Part shown: positions 9,901 to 17,800 of the stretch, one piece after another
Layout: each line of letters begins with the position of its first letter
How positions within the stretch are numbered: the stretch's first letter is position 1
Assembly: GCF_049243985.1 (NCBI RefSeq)
Contig: NC_135386.1
Location: 18,816,202 to 18,880,201, forward strand
Length of the DNA stretch: 64,000 nucleotides
Source: Paroedura picta
Lineage: Eukaryota; Chordata; Lepidosauria; Squamata; Gekkonidae
Direction of reading: 5' to 3'
The notes under the pieces: generated by a model
What the model was told of the DNA's origin: nothing
Seen by the model: only the letters and a program-made list of their open reading frames with translations
Databases searched by the model: none
Made by a program: the position numbers and the translations under genes

Positions 9901-12586
9901 GCACAACATGATTGCCCTCTGCTTCAGCATGTGCCGGGAGATCGGGGAGAACCACGAGGCAGCAGCCCACGTGCAGCTGAAGCTCATCGAGTCCCAGCCG
10001 TGGGGTGAGCGCGATGCCTGCAGGGAGCCACGGTGGGGGTGGGAGTGGGGGTGGGGGCTCTCCGGGGTCATGGAAGGAGGGAGTCAAGGCGGTGGTCTCT
10101 CTGTCACTGGCCTGGTAGGCAGCAGGGCTTCTTTCACCCACAAAGTCCGGCCTTTTGTTTGGGATTCCCCCCCCCCCTTCAGAATATCACCAGTTGGCCT
10201 TGGCCCCCTTCCCTTGCTGGTCTTCTGGCTCCCAAATCAGGCAGCCTCCCCCCCCCCCCCCCCCGGTCCGTTTCAGAGGAGAGCCTCCAGGACATTCCGA
10301 GCCTGAAGAAGCACTTGATGAAAGCCCTGACGCTCTTCCTCGATGCGGCTGAGAGCTACTCCAAGGCAAGTGGGGCGGAGATCAGGGCCGGCGTGGTCGG
10401 GTGGTTGGCTTGTCCACAGCAGCTTCTGGAGGCACCAGCGTGTGTGTGAGGAAGAGGTCGGGAATCGCCTTGGTCTCTCTCCCTCGGCCACGTCCAACAA
10501 GCATAGAGGCGTTGGGGCTTTGCCTCCTCTGCCAAACAAACAGGGAAGGAAGGGGCATGGCGGGGGGGGGGGCAGGTGCCTCCAATGGGGGCTCACCTGG
10601 ATGCTAGCCCCAAAAGGGCCTGCCCTGCCGTCCCAGCCGCCTCAAGACCAGCAGGAGGTGCTGGCCTCCATCCCATTGGTCCCCTTTGGGGAGGCCAAGC
10701 CAGGACAACGGCCGGCCTGCCTTGGCCCTTGGGCAAAAAGCCATTGAGCAGATCCTTCTCCTAGCAGGAAAATAAGGAAGACCTTGGGGGGGGGGGGGTT
10801 ATGAGGAAAGGGTCCAGCCCACTCAGGAGGAAAAGGAAGTGGTCTCCCTCAGGAAGCCTTTCCAAAGCCAGAAGTCCGGGGGAAATGCCTGTGGGAATGA
10901 CTGTGTGGGAAGCGGCTTCAACAGGCCAGGTGGGTTCTCCTGGGGGAAGCTGCTCTGCCTCCCGCCTTCCCCAGGGCCTGCACAGGGCAATTCCGGCAGG
11001 GGGTTAGCTGAACAAGGCTGCCAGGCGGTCACAGGAAACCTCCAAGGGGGGCCATTGGGGGGTCCAGGGCTCCCTCCCTGCACGCCTGAGCCCCTCCTCT
11101 GCTCCCACCCTAGGACTTTTGCGTACGCCAGTCCTTGCGCTGCCGCAGGCTGACCAAGCTCATCACCCTGCAGCTACACTTCCTCAGCACCAGCCGCACC
11201 ACCAAGCTGATCAGCCTCCGCCCCCAGGAGCTGCTCGAGTGCATCGTGAGCCTCCCCAGGTTCTACCAGGTAACGGGAGGCAGGGGGATGGCCGAGCCAC
11301 GCTGGGCCAGTCTGGAAACCCTCTAGCCGAGCATCCAAAATCCCTCTGTGGCTAAAGAGACCCCCCGAGGCATCTCAGTTCTCTTCCTGCCACCTATCGG
11401 GGTCTCCACCCCCATCTGGTGCGCCCAGAGTGATTTGTTTCCTAAACAGAAAACCCTCAAAGGCTTCTCCTCAGAGTCAAGACGCCAACCCTGAGATACT
11501 TTTGGTTGCTCTTTCATTGACTCATCCACCCTACCTTTTTATTTGTTCTGTTCATCCAATTTCTATCATTTAATTTCGAACCAAGGCCACCTATTAGTAA
11601 GAGGACACTTTTAGGTTCCACAATTTGGACTCAAGATATTTCTTCAATCTGGATCTTTTAATTATTGATTTACGATGTTGGGAATTCCTGTGCTGCTACT
11701 CGACAGTGGCTGGAGTCTGGCTGCTTGTATGATTACAGTTTTAATATTTATTTCCTCTATTTGTTCTTCCAAAAAAGCAGCCATAAGGTTTCTGAATAAA
11801 ACAAATATTCTGTCTCCAGTTCAGGGGATAAATGCTCAGTTGACTGACGCTGCTCCGTCCCCACAATCTCCTCCCTTTCTGCCCCCAGGCGGCCATTGTG
11901 GCTGATGCCTATGACTTTGTCCCAGACTGGCCCGAGGTGCTGTATCAGCAAGTGATGGTCAGGGGGGACTTCAGCTATCTGGAGGAGTACAAGCAGCGAG
12001 GCCTGCTCAAGACGAGCACCTTTGAGGACATTGCCCGGAAGTGAGTCATACCGGCGGGGCTGGGGAGCTGGTTCCCTTAACAGCCAGGGGGCTGGGCTGG
12101 GCCAGGCAGCTGCTGCTGGGGAGGAGCCTGTCTCCTCCTGGGGCCTGGGCCTAGAGCACCACTCCCTCTTCTGGTCTGCCCGTTTTTGAAAAACAAACAC
12201 TTACCTCTCCCCCTGAAGAGGGTTCTCAAGTCGTTTATGAAATCTGGTCTAAGCCATAGCTAAGAAGCACCCAGTTTGTGGCAGGGGAGGAGCTTTTGGG
12301 AGGGAGTCCCCCAGTTCCCTCCTTGCCTCTGAAGGCCTGAGCTATCAGGGTTTAGGGCTTGGTGGCTGCCCGTGAGGCCGTTACCCAGGTGCCCATCTGT
12401 TCCAGGCTGAAACAGCAGCCCAGCAGCACGGCCCCTCTGAAGAACCTGAAGAGGCTCCTGACCTACTGCGAGGACATCTATGTGTATTACCAGCTGGCCT
12501 ACGACCACCAGCTCTACGATGTGGTGACGATGCTCCTGCAGGACCCCCAGACAGGCTCCTGTTTGAACGACCTTTTGGCAACCTAG
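830..12586 (+). CDS. SPG11: Spatacsin, C-terminal half (20 coding exons, 5' part outside the window)
   Basis: Spatacsin acts with spastizin (ZFYVE26) and the AP-5 adaptor at late endosomes and lysosomes in autophagic lysosome reformation; loss in humans causes hereditary spastic paraplegia 11 (family knowledge). Twenty exons on the + strand splice into about 1255 codons matching the second half of the roughly 2440-aa vertebrate protein. They begin inside the NKYAVMERLDFGYFLQRERP block and end in DPQTGSCLNDLLAT and a TAG at 12584-12586. The most conserved part is the C-terminal spatacsin domain (about 7697-12586), with blocks such as RPGDSEKHNMIALCFSMCRE and VADAYDFVPDWPEVLYQQ. Exon phases chain correctly throughout, except for three one-base frame breaks inside the 747-bp exon at 5570-6316. 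One intron (10366-11113) uses a GC donor. The rest is intact, so a functional gene with local sequence error is likelier than a pseudogene. It lies tail to tail with EIF3J. Coordinates span introns; exons are listed separately. Confidence 0.96.
1077..1282 (+). CDS. SPG11: SPG11 exon (window exon 2)
   Basis: The acceptor is ttccag and the donor TTGG|gtagcg. It encodes QQAGHEAYALALSCFHVPS and then CVCFLELLGLDSLKLRVDVK, one of the best conserved spatacsin stretches. It ends one base into a codon. Confidence 0.95.
1658..1766 (+). CDS. SPG11: SPG11 exon (window exon 3)
   Basis: The acceptor is ttcctag and the donor AAGAA|gtgagt. It encodes EKLAELAEGVKTAAEELL, an amphipathic helical stretch, ending KVEHQNIK. 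The phase fits both neighbours. Confidence 0.9.
2062..2221 (+). CDS. SPG11: SPG11 exon (window exon 4)
   Basis: The acceptor is ttggtgcag and the donor GCCGAG|gtgagg. It encodes QWSLVAQFCRLHHLRLNPSY and LRECARANEWLQF, both clear spatacsin matches. It ends on a whole codon. Confidence 0.94.
2446..2715 (+). CDS. SPG11: SPG11 exon (window exon 5)
   Basis: This exon is 270 bp, phase 0 at both ends, with acceptor tttcccag and donor TTCCAG|gtagga. It encodes LPDFARPLQDHLWLAFESL, then a low-complexity GGEEGGSP linker, then LFHILLRCQGQPHPWRYLL and ending PALSVLAACFQ. The linker is the least conserved part. Confidence 0.92.
2809..3009 (+). CDS. SPG11: SPG11 exon (window exon 6)
   Basis: This exon is 201 bp and phase 0 at both ends. 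The acceptor gttcggtag is unusually purine-rich but keeps AG; the donor is AAG|gtgagc. It encodes EADILHCLCVWVVTSLDSC and, at the end, RTLLQGVQLFLK. Confidence 0.9.
3066..3083 (+). repeat. 18-G homopolymer in an SPG11 intron
   Basis: It is the longest of about 20 G or C runs of at least 11 in the window. Others in SPG11 introns are at 493-507, 4271-4283, 6390-6403, 9283-9294, 10562-10572 and 10786-10798, with C runs at 10167-10177 and 10248-10264. Confidence 0.95.
3525..3632 (+). CDS. SPG11: SPG11 exon (window exon 7)
   Basis: The acceptor ttcttcctcccttcaag is chosen because it joins FLK directly to DSPLLTALEVYGLCMD in frame, as in other spatacsins. An upstream cag near 3434 would bring an in-frame stop. 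The donor is TCAAAA|gtaaac. It gives 36 codons and contains EAQAKLLELQANLSK. Confidence 0.9.
4330..4486 (+). CDS. SPG11: SPG11 exon (window exon 8)
   Basis: The acceptor is cagcttcag and the donor CTGGCG|gtgagg. It encodes PWLKSQVAFLLELMLQQCRT and QYELQNLLQVFA. It ends one base into an Asp codon. Confidence 0.92.
5112..5320 (+). CDS. SPG11: SPG11 exon (window exon 9)
   Basis: The acceptor is caggggcag; a nearer alternative at gggcccag would meet a stop. The donor is CAAGAG|gtatgc. It encodes MKKLSKLCLLLRDSSISISR, NECRRILEQL and VARDVAEMAELPVD. Confidence 0.93.
5570..6316 (+). CDS. SPG11: SPG11 large exon with three frame breaks (window exon 10)
   Basis: The acceptor is tctttgcag and the donor CGCA|gtaagg. 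It encodes HLLKEVGHWPQKQTRIEFWR; then, one frame over, ERRLLLTLAGHWLASS and RKIWLCHIAQHALSR; then, back in the first frame, SQQISMSGELSFDTLAKEFS; then, shifted again, SPEYLRLERLPS and on to DEGSVHEASRVCQYFDFY. The shifts fall at about 5740-5764, 5910-5916 and 5976-5984, and the last looks like one T lost from a T run. All four segments are in spatacsin order, and adding one base overall restores the phase expected by the next exon. No intron could fit at these places. Sequencing or assembly error is likely; true inactivation is not excluded. Confidence 0.9.
6744..6886 (+). CDS. SPG11: SPG11 exon (window exon 11)
   Basis: The acceptor is gattccag and the donor TCCAAG|gtacgt. It encodes SLESWSFVGIPHSGDKV and ECMHGRNYCRQVLCLHELSK, which is a strong match. 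The downstream intron carries a CR1 insertion. Confidence 0.95.
6955..7620 (-). mobile_element. CR1 LINE 3' region inserted in an SPG11 intron
   Basis: Reading + from 6955, tcatagcatcctagagtggg, then aaggggccatacaggccatc, gattccactgctgaactact and ctgaacgctcccaggtgtct follow the reverse complement of a CR1 3' region. The element is therefore on the minus strand and 5'-truncated. It lies between the SPG11 exons at 6744-6886 and 7697-7898. Confidence 0.75.
7697..7898 (+). CDS. SPG11: SPG11 exon (window exon 12)
   Basis: The acceptor is tttggcag and the donor GGAG|gtgagt. It encodes SSQQPDRCKKAQAFIATQGL and TVAELVAEEVLQELL, at the start of the highly conserved C-terminal spatacsin region. Confidence 0.96.
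8184..8215. repeat. (GGT)n followed by a 13-G run
   Basis: GGT repeats (8184-8202) run into G13 (8203-8215) in an SPG11 intron shortly before the exon at 8287. Confidence 0.9.
8287..8424 (+). CDS. SPG11: SPG11 exon (window exon 13)
   Basis: The acceptor is tgcccgcag and the donor TGCA|gtaagt. It encodes EESQSFLQLAKLCQDCTLVG and LKLLDKISSVPHGEL. Confidence 0.96.
9118..9251 (+). CDS. SPG11: SPG11 exon (window exon 14)
   Basis: The acceptor is tgccttag and the donor CTGGTG|gtatgt. It encodes TELLILAHRCFSLTCHMEGI, VLQAARLLTDEHLAP and KYGLV. Confidence 0.96.
9438..9545 (+). CDS. SPG11: SPG11 exon (window exon 15)
   Basis: This exon is 108 bp and phase 0, with acceptor tcccccaag and donor GATCCG|gtgggt. 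It encodes VRLLTGIGRYNEMTYIFDLL and HYFEVLMRKKLDP, nearly invariant among vertebrate spatacsins. Confidence 0.97.
9836..10004 (+). CDS. SPG11: SPG11 exon (window exon 16)
   Basis: The acceptor is cccctggcag and the donor TGGG|gtgagc. It encodes SGTLKTALLDYIKRYRPGDS, HNMIALCFSMCREIGENHEA and QLKLIESQPW. Confidence 0.97.
10277..10365 (+). CDS. SPG11: SPG11 exon ending at a GC donor (window exon 17)
   Basis: The acceptor is tccgtttcag, preceded by a 17-C run at 10248-10264. The exon encodes MKALTLFLDAAESYSK and ends AAG|gcaagt. No usable GT lies nearby in frame, and the join to DFCVRQ in the next exon matches the family, so this is a GC-AG intron. Confidence 0.93.
11114..11269 (+). CDS. SPG11: SPG11 exon (window exon 18)
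   Basis: This exon is 156 bp and phase 0, with acceptor caccctag and donor TACCAG|gtaacg. It encodes CRRLTKLITLQLHFLSTSRT and ELLECIVSLPRFYQ. Confidence 0.95.
11889..12040 (+). CDS. SPG11: SPG11 exon (window exon 19)
   Basis: The acceptor is ctgcccccag and the donor CGGAA|gtgagt. It encodes AAIVADAYDFVPDWPEVLYQ and GDFSYLEEYKQRGLLKTS. Confidence 0.96.
12406..12586 (+). CDS. SPG11: SPG11 terminal coding exon
   Basis: The acceptor is tctgttccag. It encodes LKNLKRLLTYCEDIYVYYQL, AYDHQLYDVVTMLLQDPQTG and the C-terminus CLNDLLAT, with TAG at 12584-12586. The length and ending agree with the usual spatacsin C-terminus. Confidence 0.97.
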
Positions 12587-12686
12587 TCTGGACCTTGGAA
12601 GGCCAAATGGAGCCGTGTTGAAGAGAGCTGCGGTGGTCCAGCTGTAAGCCAAAGGCAGCATCCGGGACAGAACAGGCACCCCCCCG

Positions 12687-12689
<3 letters not shown>

Positions 12690-12720
<31 letters not shown>
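12690..12720. repeat. (AC)n microsatellite in the SPG11 3'UTR
   Basis: About 15 AC units directly follow a C-rich stretch. Confidence 0.9.
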
Positions 12721-12722
<2 letters not shown>

Positions 12723-12998
12723 TGCCAGTGACAAGCAGCAATGGCGGCCACACTTGGCCCAGGCCTTTTGGAAGAAGTCTTTGTTTGTGCAAACAGACAG
12801 TCATTTCCAGGAACTCCTGCGAGGAGCTGCTCGGGATGTGCTGAGAAGCTGCCTCAAGGGACCCCTCCGCAAGAGAAGGGAGAAGGTGCTGGTCACTCCC
12901 CCTCCCTCCCCAGTAGCCCAACTGGTCTGTGAGATTCACAGTTGAAAGAACATTTTGCTGTATAGATATGTGCTTTGTAAGTACCGAACCTGCAGGGT

Positions 12999-13004
12999 AT
13001 TAAA
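12999..13004 (+). terminator. SPG11: Candidate poly(A) signal ATTAAA of SPG11
   Basis: ATTAAA lies about 415 bases after the SPG11 stop and is the first good signal on the + strand. Minus-strand EIF3J ends about 0.9 kb further on, so the genes do not appear to overlap. Confidence 0.55.
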
Positions 13005-13020
13005 GAGACCATTCCTGGGC

Positions 13021-13925
13021 CATATTTTGTTCTTCAGGGCTAAATTTCATTTTCTAAAGAAGATGCAGATAAGTCTTGTGGGCATCCGAGTTTCCTCCAG
13101 GAACAGCCCCCACCTGCCCTTCACATTCAGAATAGAATGCCTTTATTTGCATAAAACACCTTGTAATTTATTTCCATAAAGCCTCATGCACATTTCCTGA
13201 TCCTCCCCCCACCCCCCAAAAGACAAAACTTCAGATTTTGCTCACATGTTTCAAAGTGGTTTGGGGATCTTTGCTGGCTGCCCTCTCCAGATGCTTGCGG
13301 GAGGTGGAATTAGGGCTGGGAGGCTGAGCACCGAGGGACACAGTCTCAAATCTCCTGTTCACCATGGCAGCAAAAGGAGCCCTCTTTGTTTCCCAGTCCC
13401 TCCTGTGACTCTGCCCTGCTGACATCACCCGAGAGTCTCACATGCCCCGCAGCAAGCCTCCACCTGCCAACACCCATTTGCGCCACACAAATTATAGGAG
13501 CTGTGGATTTTCCTGTCAGACAGATGTCTGGTCACACACACACACACCCTGTGCAGCTGGCAAACTCAGCACAATCGGGGTTAACTATGTAAATCCATGA
13601 GGAGAGCTGAGCCATCAAAACACCCGCACTCAAGGCTCCCCTCCTCCCTCTGCCATTCCCCTGCTCAGAGAAGAATCTCCACTCCGCCCCGGGTGACGCA
13701 GGGCTAACCTGCCCACTTTCATCTGGAAAGAGCAACAATTACACCATCTAACTCCACCAATTCCCAAGGAAGCCCTGACAAGTTGCCCACTCAGCTGGCA
13801 CACGCAGCCAGCCCCACTGCCCCCTAACCAGAGCCCCCCCCCCCCCCGAGCCCTTCCGCCCCTGGCTGAGAAGCAGCGGCTTCTGGGGCTGAGCCTGCCC
13901 CAGCTGCAAACAGAGGCGGACAAAG
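13021..13925. other. Short intergenic spacer between convergent SPG11 and EIF3J
   Basis: No gene was recognised here. The spacer contains a 14-C run (13834-13847) and a short CA tract near 13535. It also carries another minus-strand AATAAA (tttatt near 13142), which could serve as a distal EIF3J end. Confidence 0.5.
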
Positions 13926-13929
13926 CTCT

Positions 13930-14731
13930 CAGCCCTCACAATAGTGATTTTATTAAATTAGTTACTTTTTATAAAACATTGCAGATGTCATAATTGTTAA
14001 CATAACAATTGCCCAACTGTCGGTAACTGTTGCAGTTTGATAAGCAGGGTTTCTGTAAATGAAAGAAGACGGCGCTCAACCGCAGCCAGAGACCGGGCGG
14101 CAAAGCACCTCCCAGTCGAAGCAGCGTCTACTCCCCTCCGCTTCGACTGGACAGACACGGTTTCCCCAATGCAACAGATCCGGCCTAAACCAGGGTTAGT
14201 CGCTGCTTTCATGCTCTGGCGGGAGAAGAATCGCACAGCTGTGTGGCCACGCACAGGCAGACTCCTCCCCGCCGCAGCCATTGGCCAGCCTCTGGCCAAC
14301 ACCTCAAGCTCTAAGTGGACAGAGAAAGCCATTCGTAACACTAAAGCTGCACACGCCCCTTGCCTGCTACAAACTGCACCTGTTATCTGGGTGGAGAGTC
14401 AGTGGGAGAACGCCGTAAAGGAGGTTATTACTAGGTGGTGCCAGTAACCTAATTTGGGCCTTGCATTTCCAATTGGGCGCTGCTTCTGCAGCTATGAAGT
14501 CAAATAATCTTTGAAGTTCTGTCCTGTCCTATGATCAAAGCAAAGCAAACTGAGCCTCAATTTTATTCCCTTGACGTCAAGATGGGGCAGCCAGGCACCG
14601 AGAGGCTGCCAGCCGAACAATACTGCTGCACTTTGATTGTAGCATTTGGCAGAATTTAAAGGAAAGAAGTTGTGCTACACATTTACGGGATTCTGGGCAA
14701 CAGAAAGAGAACAGAAAGGAGAAAGGTCACA
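13930..14731 (-). other. EIF3J: EIF3J 3' untranslated region (probable extent)
   Basis: This is non-coding sequence after the stop, about 0.8 kb long, running to a minus-strand AATAAA at 13954-13949. It includes a CRE-like TTGACGTCAA near 14571-14580, of unknown meaning in this position. Confidence 0.6.
13949..13954 (-). terminator. EIF3J: Candidate poly(A) signal AATAAA of EIF3J
   Basis: The + strand reads tttatt, so the minus strand reads AATAAA, about 780 bases beyond the EIF3J stop and in AT-rich sequence. Confidence 0.55.
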
Positions 14732-14863
14732 TCACATGAAGTCTTCGAAGTCTTGGACGTAACCCCCGTCGTAGCCACCATAATCCGCAAGGTCGTCTTT
14801 CATGGTTGCCTTCAAGCCCCCGCCTGGGACAACACCTTTCTTCTTCTTTTTGGCTTTGCTTTG
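14732..14863 (-). CDS. EIF3J: EIF3J terminal coding exon
   Basis: The acceptor is tcctcctccag. It encodes QSKAKKKKKGVVPGGGLKAT, MKDDLADYGG and YVQDFEDFM, with TGA at 14734-14732. Confidence 0.97.
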   Translation of the reverse strand, partial: QSKAKKKKKGVVPGGGLKATMKDDLADYGGYDGGYVQDFEDFM

Positions 14864-17800
14864 CTGGAGGAGGAGACCAGAAAGGCAGCTTTATGGAGGC
14901 TGGAGGACAATGAGCATGCGCAAAGGGCCGGAAACAGACAGACATAAACGCAAGCTGCTCGCAGAAGCTGAGCGTTGGAGGACTAGCTGGTGTGCAGCGT
15001 GAGCAGGCTACTCAGACAAAACAACCTTTTCTAAGTTTAACGCAAACATTCAGCCTTCGTTTTTGTACAGCAGTTAAAGAATGGCAAGAGGATGCTTCAA
15101 AAGAAAAACAGGAGATGGTCAGGAAAGTGCCAAAACTCAGAGGGAAAGGCAACAGCTCAGATGAATCGTCCCCTGCCCCAATTCCAGAAGCGTGCAGGGC
15201 CAAGACCCACCTTCTCTTGCTTCTGCTTCTCACTGCATAGAACGGTCAAGGAATTTGTGATCTTTTTCAAGTCATCAACTTCCACTAAACGAGAAATAAA
15301 AGGGGGGGGGGGAGGTTATTTGCAGGCCTTTTTGATCACACCTGGAAGACTTCCCCAAAGCCTTAACTCAATCCCCCCCACACACAGAAAAATTAGGTTG
15401 GGGGTGTGGAATTCGTAAACATTCCTGTGAAATGTTCTTTCTTTGGGAAGAGTGAAATGCTGTCTTTGCATTCCTCTGGAAATTCTGGTCTACTTTTAGA
15501 GATGCTGGAAGCTGATACTCTGAATCCGCGTCCGATTCTCTTGACCTGCCCTTCTGCTCAGCCTTTCTCCTCCTCTCTTGCAACAGAGTAATGGAGCAAC
15601 TTGCTGAGAGCAGAGAGTTTGCTGGGCTTGCTGGATGAAATATAGCGGAAGCAGGCAGGAGACAGAGGACCAGAGGGCTGTATCTGCAGGTCTTGTACCA
15701 ACGGACAGCAAGCCTCCCCCCCTCCCCCATGGGTACAGATGCGCTCTGAGCAAAACTAAAACATTTATACTGTAATGTAAACATCCCAGATTGATGAGTT
15801 TTACGTGCCTGGGGTGTTTTTTTAATCTTACATAGCAAAAAAAGCTTTCACAAACAGTAAATATCACATTCCCCAACCCAATGTATTTTTTGAAGAACAA
15901 ACAATTCCACCCCCAGAGCTTGTAAGTATCCAGAAGAGACTATCTCGTGACAAAAAAAGCTGTCCAGTTTCCCTTGCTCAATCTCCATGCTAGCCCTGCA
16001 CACATTTATAAAGCGAATCATCACAGAAGGGAACTCTTTCTAACATACTCACATGAAATACAAATGTCTCGAACTAGAGCTTCCAAGAAGCCAGCATAGT
16101 ATAGGGATTTCTCATATTGTGTTATTTTTTCTTTTAAAAGTCTGCCGAATTCCGTAAAGTCATCTTTGGAAGATGGATTCATAGCATCTATTCCAAACGT
16201 GTTGCTTTCGCCTGCAGAGGAAAGGCAGAGGAGAGTTCGCAGATGATGACAGAATTGCAAAGGCCTCATTTGGGGCATCTGTAGTTTGCTGGATGCAAGC
16301 AGTTCTCTGACGGCCACTCTAGCTCTTTCAACAATCATTATTTGCCATGTAGCCTCAACATCTGGCAGGCTGGAAAGTCACACACAAAATCACTCCCATC
16401 TCTGCTTGTGTGTCAGTTGCCTTTGAACTCACCAAAAATTTCTTTTGCTACTTCCAAGTCGGCCTCTTCTTGTAATTTCTGTAGCCGGAGTTTACCTGCT
16501 AACAGTTCTTCTGGTGTCAGTTCCTTAGGCTCTTCTGATACCTCTAACTAAAAAAGCATAAAACCAAATTTGAGAACATGCAGAAAATCCTACGGAGTGC
16601 TTCAATGCTATTTTCCACAACTAAATATGAAGGGAAAACGGAAGCGTCAAACTTAGACAGTAGACGTTTGTATTGCTTACAATTCCTAGCATGTTTTTCT
16701 AAGTATCTCCAACAAGAAGAGATGTGTGTGGAAGTCTTACAGATAAATACCAAATCCAACTCTTACTTTATGTTTATCACACAGGAGAGTCTAATGCAGG
16801 ACTCTTTGAGAAGCTATGGAATGCCCCTCTGCCCTCGCTTTGTGATGCACGAGGCTTCCAGCAAGGGATGAAGCTACTGGGTGCCCCATGGCACAAGCCC
16901 AGCCAGTCTGGAGAAAGTAGCTATGCAGTGTATCTTTAGAAAACTCTTCCCTGAACTCTGACACCCGCCTCTATGCAACAGCCGTCTGTGGAAGAGCAGC
17001 TCCTGCTTTAGACGCCTGGTTTCCTTTAGGCCATAGATCACTGATCTCCACTAAAAAAAGCCTTACCCTTTTTTTAATCTCCTCTTGCTTTTTCTTTTGC
17101 TGATTTTCCTTCTCTTTTATTTTTTCTGCTATTTTCTTCTTTTCTGAAACTTTGGGCTCTGCAAATAACATCATTGTTTTTTAAACACTGAGAACTTCAG
17201 GCAAAAGAAACGCTATTAAGCCAGGCACAAGCTGCAGGTGTCCATGCAAACAGGGTAGCAGCAGGCCTCCCCAAATCCCCAAGCACCACGCCCATAAATA
17301 CCACCCCTCAGAACACCCGGCTACAACGATGCAGGCAACTGTCACTTCCAGACTAAACTTTTGTAACTCGCTTTTGTCCTGGACCTGGAAATTACAGTTG
17401 GTTCAAAATGCAGCTGGTGCTGCTGGGATTCTCCCCAGGACAGGCAGCCGCATTAGTTGCCAACTGAGTTCTGGACTAAGTTCAAGTTTTTGCTATTAAC
17501 CTTCAATGCCACTGGTGGTCCGGGTCCCGCATATCTGAGGGACTGCCTGTTTCCTTACACCCCCAACCAGGCTCTTTGCTCTGAGATTGAATGTGCCGGT
17601 GGTCCCCAGCTCATGGAAGGTGTGCCTGGCGCCAACCTGAGCCAGGGCCTTTTTGCCCTGGTGGGCTGAGCTCCTGCAGGAGCTGAGGGTCCTGATGGAG
17701 GTATCACAGCTCTGCAGGAGGGTCCCTGAACATCTAAGCAGAAGGCACTCCCCGTGCCCCGGGGTGTGTGCTGGCATGAGTTGGGAGGGCGCAGAATGGG

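Larger units (their letters stand above)
12587..13020 (+). other. SPG11: SPG11 3' untranslated region (probable extent)
   Basis: This is non-coding sequence after the stop. It holds a C run followed by an (AC)n microsatellite (about 12690-12720) and the poly(A) signal ATTAAA at 12999-13004, so the transcript probably ends near 13020. The downstream end is inferred from the signal only. Confidence 0.6.

Noticed and set aside
830-12586. SPG11 as a pseudogene
   Set aside because: Twenty exons with conserved splice sites and phases, and only one exon with frame breaks, fit a functional gene with local sequence error better.
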